Assembly: GCA_041675325.1 (NCBI GenBank)
Contig: JBAYUG010000121.1
Location: 1-6,772, forward strand
Length of the DNA: 6,772 nucleotides
Source: CAIKZJ01 sp041675325
GTDB taxonomy: Bacteria > Bacteroidota > Ignavibacteria > Tepidaquicellales > Tepidaquicellaceae
Direction of reading: 5' to 3'
Made by a program: the position numbers and the translations under genes. Under the pieces are notes generated by a model. It had not been told where the DNA came from. It was given only the letters and a program-made list of their open reading frames with translations, and did not search any database. Below are positions 4,208 through 6,772 of this stretch, in pieces (the first letter of the stretch is position 1; each line of letters begins with the position of its first letter).

Positions 4208-6089
4208 TATCTTTCTTTTTACTTTTTTCGTATGTCCTCATTTAAAGTCACAAGCTCTTTTTTCAGTCAGAGATTCAAGCAACTTCTTTGCTACAGATTT
4301 CAACAATGATATGAATGCAGCAAACTATTTTGCAACATTGTCGGTAAATAAAAGGATTAAGAGTGTGATGTTTTCGGTAAGAAACGTTTACACATCATCG
4401 GTAACAAAGTTTACGGAAAACTTTTCCAACGATAACAACAATCTTGATATAAGGTCAAGTTACAACTTTGCAAAATATTTATATGCCGGAGCGGGAGCAA
4501 CGAGCAGGCTTGTGTATTCAAACCAGCAGCTTGATTTATCGAACGGATACTCGAACTTTTATTTTACAAGCTTAGATTATTTGCCGAATGAGAAATTTTA
4601 CTTAAATACAAAACTTGGTATTAAGGACGAGAAGCAAATAGGTGTTTACAATACAGGCTTTTCAGGGATTCTTGAATCGAGCGTGAGAAATCTAAACATA
4701 TCCGATTTTATTTCTTCGGGCAGTTTTTACATGTCGCTTGATAAATTTTCCGAGCGCACAAACTACAACTATGATTTGAACACAACAGTTGACAAAATCT
4801 TTTCAGAAAATGCAAGGAACAGCGGCACGTTAAGAGCATTTACTGTCCGAACAGATTTTTACACGCCTGCGACAAAGAGTATAACGGATAATTATGGAGT
4901 AATTAATAATATTCAGTCGAGGCTTGAAGATTACGTTCTACTCAGCGATGACCTTGACTACAGGTTCAACAGGAATTTCAATATCAAATTACACGGGATG
5001 TTCTTTTTAAAGGATATTAAAAACCAGTATAAGTATAAACCAACTAGTTCAGGAATACTGACGGAGAGTGTATATGATAATAACATAAAAGAAAATTCAT
5101 TACGTGCAGGACTTGAGGCGGAATACAGATTGAAGTCATTGAGTACAAGGCTGAACGTATCATATACTGAAAGGACAGAAGACCATACTCCACTGAACAC
5201 GGATTATTTGCCGCTGGTTCAGAGGACCGAAATTGAGAAAATTGAGAAGGACAAGAACAATAACAGTAAAACTGCAACGGCTTATATGGAGGTAATGTAT
5301 AATCTTACAAACACGCATACAGTAAGGGTTCAGGGGGCATCATCTTTGCTAAGATACGATACCAACAGTGATATTAATTACGACGACAGGGATGAGCTTC
5401 TGCTAAACGGTATGATAACGCACAGGTATTACAATTTTAAGAATTTTTTAGTTGAAACCTCTTTTGAATACAATTCTTCGATTTTAAATTATATTTTCAA
5501 AGAGAAAAGTTCGAATAATAACTCTAACAGGGTTTATAAGCTGGGTTCGTACAGTATATTCAAACCTGTAGAAGGAATAACAACAAAGAACTTTTTTCAG
5601 GTACTTTCAAATTACACAGTTTACAAGTACGAAGATATAGTATCTCAGGTACAGAGTTTTTCATACAGGCAGCTTTATCTGCTTGATTCGACTGAGATAA
5701 ACATTACAAAGAAAATATTTGTCGGTTTGTTCGGAGAACTTAAGCTGTATGAACAAGGGCAGTTTAATGAAGATAATTTTTCCGTTAAACCGCTTGCTTA
5801 TTATGATGAGAGAACACTGGGAACGAGCATAAACTATGAGACGCAGGGATTTATAAAGTTTTACGTTGGATACAGACATTATATCAGGCGTTTTTATACG
5901 TATGAAAGAACAGATAAAATTTTAAAAAGGACACAAAGTACATACGGACCTTTTGCAGGAATTATAGTGAATTTAAAGAATAATTCAAGTATTTTTTTAC
6001 TTGGCGGGCTGGACAGGGTTGAAGTAAGCGATAATCCTGATATACTTACGTCAGAGAATCTTGTTTTAAAAATAATGTGGAATATATAG
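4188..6089 (+). CDS. Predicted outer-membrane beta-barrel protein, function unknown
   Basis: A 633-residue protein with a Sec signal peptide (residues 1-22: MTKY, hydrophobic LINIFLFTFFV, then a probable cut after SQA). The mature part has no long hydrophobic segment. It is made of alternating polar/aromatic strands joined by Asn/Asp/Ser-rich turns (for example FNIKLHGMFFLKD, TRLNVSYTERTED and FIKFYVGYRHYIRRF) and ends in a strand, NLVLKIMWNI, as barrels do. I do not recognise a named family, and there is no sign of a plug domain, TonB box or peptidoglycan-binding domain. The start overlaps the ATPase gene by 20 nt, which points to translational coupling. The RsbW-like frame follows 9 nt after its stop. 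It may be a porin-like or envelope-assembly component, but this is not shown. Confidence 0.8.
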   Translation: MTKYLINIFLFTFFVCPHLKSQALFSVRDSSNFFATDFNNDMNAANYFATLSVNKRIKSVMFSVRNVYTSSVTKFTENFSNDNNNLDIRSSYNFAKYLYAGAGATSRLVYSNQQLDLSNGYSNFYFTSLDYLPNEKFYLNTKLGIKDEKQIGVYNTGFSGILESSVRNLNISDFISSGSFYMSLDKFSERTNYNYDLNTTVDKIFSENARNSGTLRAFTVRTDFYTPATKSITDNYGVINNIQSRLEDYVLLSDDLDYRFNRNFNIKLHGMFFLKDIKNQYKYKPTSSGILTESVYDNNIKENSLRAGLEAEYRLKSLSTRLNVSYTERTEDHTPLNTDYLPLVQRTEIEKIEKDKNNNSKTATAYMEVMYNLTNTHTVRVQGASSLLRYDTNSDINYDDRDELLLNGMITHRYYNFKNFLVETSFEYNSSILNYIFKEKSSNNNSNRVYKLGSYSIFKPVEGITTKNFFQVLSNYTVYKYEDIVSQVQSFSYRQLYLLDSTEINITKKIFVGLFGELKLYEQGQFNEDNFSVKPLAYYDERTLGTSINYETQGFIKFYVGYRHYIRRFYTYERTDKILKRTQSTYGPFAGIIVNLKNNSSIFLLGGLDRVEVSDNPDILTSENLVLKIMWNI

Positions 6090-6098
6090 TAACTGAAA

Positions 6099-6509
6099 TT
6101 GCATAAAGGAAGTCTTATATTGCAAAGCAAACGCAGCGAGATTAACAAACTTGAGAATCTGCTATTTACGCTTAATGAGTTCTACAAAATAGACCCAGAA
6201 AGGTTTGTTAACTTTCATATTGCGGCTTCCGAAGCACTGATGAATGCTATAGTTCACGGAAATAAAGAGTCAGCGGAAAAAAGAGTATATGTTGATATCT
6301 TTGAAGACGAAAATTCGATTGAACTAATAATAAAAGACGAAGGAAGCGGGTATGATACAAGCGATATACCCGACCCTACGCAAAACAGCAACCTGTATAA
6401 AGATCACGGCAGGGGAATATTCATCATGAAATCCCTTACTGACGGTTATGAATGCTGCCCGGGTGAAGGCGGTACAACTGTTAAACTAAAGATAATGATT
6501 AAGAAGTAA
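6099..6509 (+). CDS. RsbW-type ATP-binding protein (anti-sigma factor/serine kinase, HATPase fold)
   Basis: A small cytoplasmic Bergerat-fold protein of the RsbW/SpoIIAB class. Members bind ATP, hold a sigma factor or phosphorylate an anti-anti-sigma (STAS) partner on serine. With the start at 6099 the N-box is EALMNAIVHGN (Glu45, Asn49, His53), the G1 box is DEGSGYD (80-86), the G2 box is DHGRGIFIMKSL (102-113), and GGTTVKL (124-130) closes the fold; all nucleotide-binding residues are present. The 136-aa length is normal. The start is uncertain: TTG at 6099 keeps the usual first beta-strand (SLILQS) but has no Shine-Dalgarno, while TTG at 6120 has GGAAG (6108-6112) 7 nt upstream but loses that strand. 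No STAS or sigma gene is visible, so its target is unknown. Confidence 0.88.
   Translation: MHKGSLILQSKRSEINKLENLLFTLNEFYKIDPERFVNFHIAASEALMNAIVHGNKESAEKRVYVDIFEDENSIELIIKDEGSGYDTSDIPDPTQNSNLYKDHGRGIFIMKSLTDGYECCPGEGGTTVKLKIMIKK
6108..6112 (+). promoter_or_regulatory. Shine-Dalgarno candidate that could move the RsbW-like start
   Basis: AAAGGAAG ends 7 nt before an in-frame TTG at 6120. It lies inside the longer reading from TTG 6099. If used, the protein would be 129 residues and begin MQSKRSEINK. Family alignment favours the longer form; the ribosome site favours the shorter. Confidence 0.4.
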
Positions 6510-6549
6510 ATATTATAAAATATTTTTATTAATTAAAAAACATTTAAAA

Positions 6550-6772
6550 ATGAAAATTACAATTGTTGGTGCGGGTAATGTTGGTGCAACAGCCGCTCAA
6601 ATTATCGTTGACCGTGCTTTGGCAAACGATGTTGTTTTACTTGATATCGTTGAAGGAGTCCCACAGGGCAAAGCACTTGATATTTATCAGTCTGCTGCAA
6701 TTCAGTATTCTGACACAAAAATACACGGTGTTAATACGTATGAAATGACAGCAAATTCAGATATTTCCGTTA
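6550..6772 (+). CDS. mdh: Malate dehydrogenase, N-terminal part (cut by the right edge)
   Basis: The first 74 residues of NAD-dependent malate dehydrogenase, which interconverts malate and oxaloacetate in the TCA cycle. MKITIVGAGNVG (1-12) is the Rossmann strand and glycine loop (Gly7, Gly9, Gly12). LLDIVEG places Asp32 at the end of the second strand, where it binds the NAD ribose and favours NAD over NADP. EGVPQGKALDIYQSA (35-49) is a hallmark of the lactate-dehydrogenase-like malate dehydrogenases of Chlorobi, Bacillus and relatives. The catalytic His and substrate arginines lie beyond the edge. The ATG at 6550 has only an A-rich leader, with no Shine-Dalgarno. It follows the RsbW-like gene by 40 AT-rich bases, so cotranscription is possible. 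Confidence 0.93.
   Translation, partial: MKITIVGAGNVGATAAQIIVDRALANDVVLLDIVEGVPQGKALDIYQSAAIQYSDTKIHGVNTYEMTANSDISV

Noticed and set aside
4958..6148. Several minus-strand open frames of 72-84 codons opposite the barrel gene (4958-5200, 5044-5277, 5661-5879, 5894-6148)
   Set aside because: All are antisense to one long coding frame with a signal peptide and barrel pattern. They overlap each other or gene ends and have no ribosome sites or domains.
6563..6748. Plus-strand open frame of 61 codons
   Set aside because: It is in another frame of the malate dehydrogenase gene, whose true start is 6550 and which runs open to the window edge with clear Rossmann motifs.

Overview
This is an AT-rich chromosomal window from a member of the Bacteroidota/Chlorobi/Ignavibacteriota (FCB) group, most likely an Ignavibacteria-like bacterium. 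The clearest taxonomic sign is the secreted protein at 1191-2138. It ends in a type IX secretion (T9SS) type A sorting domain with the NYPNPFNP signature, which is typical of that group. A predicted outer-membrane beta-barrel protein and mostly Shine-Dalgarno-poor starts fit this, but the species cannot be named from the sequence alone.

Layout. A gene starting at 69 runs leftward off the window edge (partial, unrecognised). The divergent spacer 70-293 holds a perfect 14-bp palindrome (likely operator) and one copy of a REP-like hairpin repeat. An N-acetylmuramoyl-L-alanine amidase (294-1100, +) and the T9SS cargo protein (1191-2138, -) converge on a terminator at 1134-1168. From 2139 to 3448 there is no protein gene. 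This stretch holds tRNA-Ser(CGA) (2347-2433, -) and tRNA-Arg(ACG) (3024-3095, -), and is crowded with repeats: a decayed partial copy of the tRNA-Ser (2249-2286), a terminator hairpin, a 158-bp foldback (MITE-like) element with a second REP-like hairpin in its centre, four 11-bp tandem repeats each carrying the palindrome TGCGCA, and two 68-69-nt direct repeats 90 bp apart. It looks like a tRNA-associated tolerant site where small non-autonomous elements collect.

From 3449 to the right edge all genes are on the + strand and tightly packed: an ABC-2-like ATPase, an outer-membrane beta-barrel protein whose start overlaps the ATPase by 20 nt, an RsbW-type ATP-binding (anti-sigma-like) protein 9 nt further on, and 40 nt later the start of malate dehydrogenase, cut by the window edge. 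The first three look like a cotranscribed and partly translationally coupled unit. Malate dehydrogenase may be a read-through passenger or have its own promoter in the AT-rich gap.

Themes. The protein genes are cell-envelope genes (wall hydrolase, secreted cargo, transporter ATPase, barrel), one signalling ATPase and one TCA-cycle enzyme. I see no defence system, CRISPR array, transposase or integrase. The most unusual content is the repeat-rich tRNA interval and the ATPase/barrel/anti-sigma gene arrangement.
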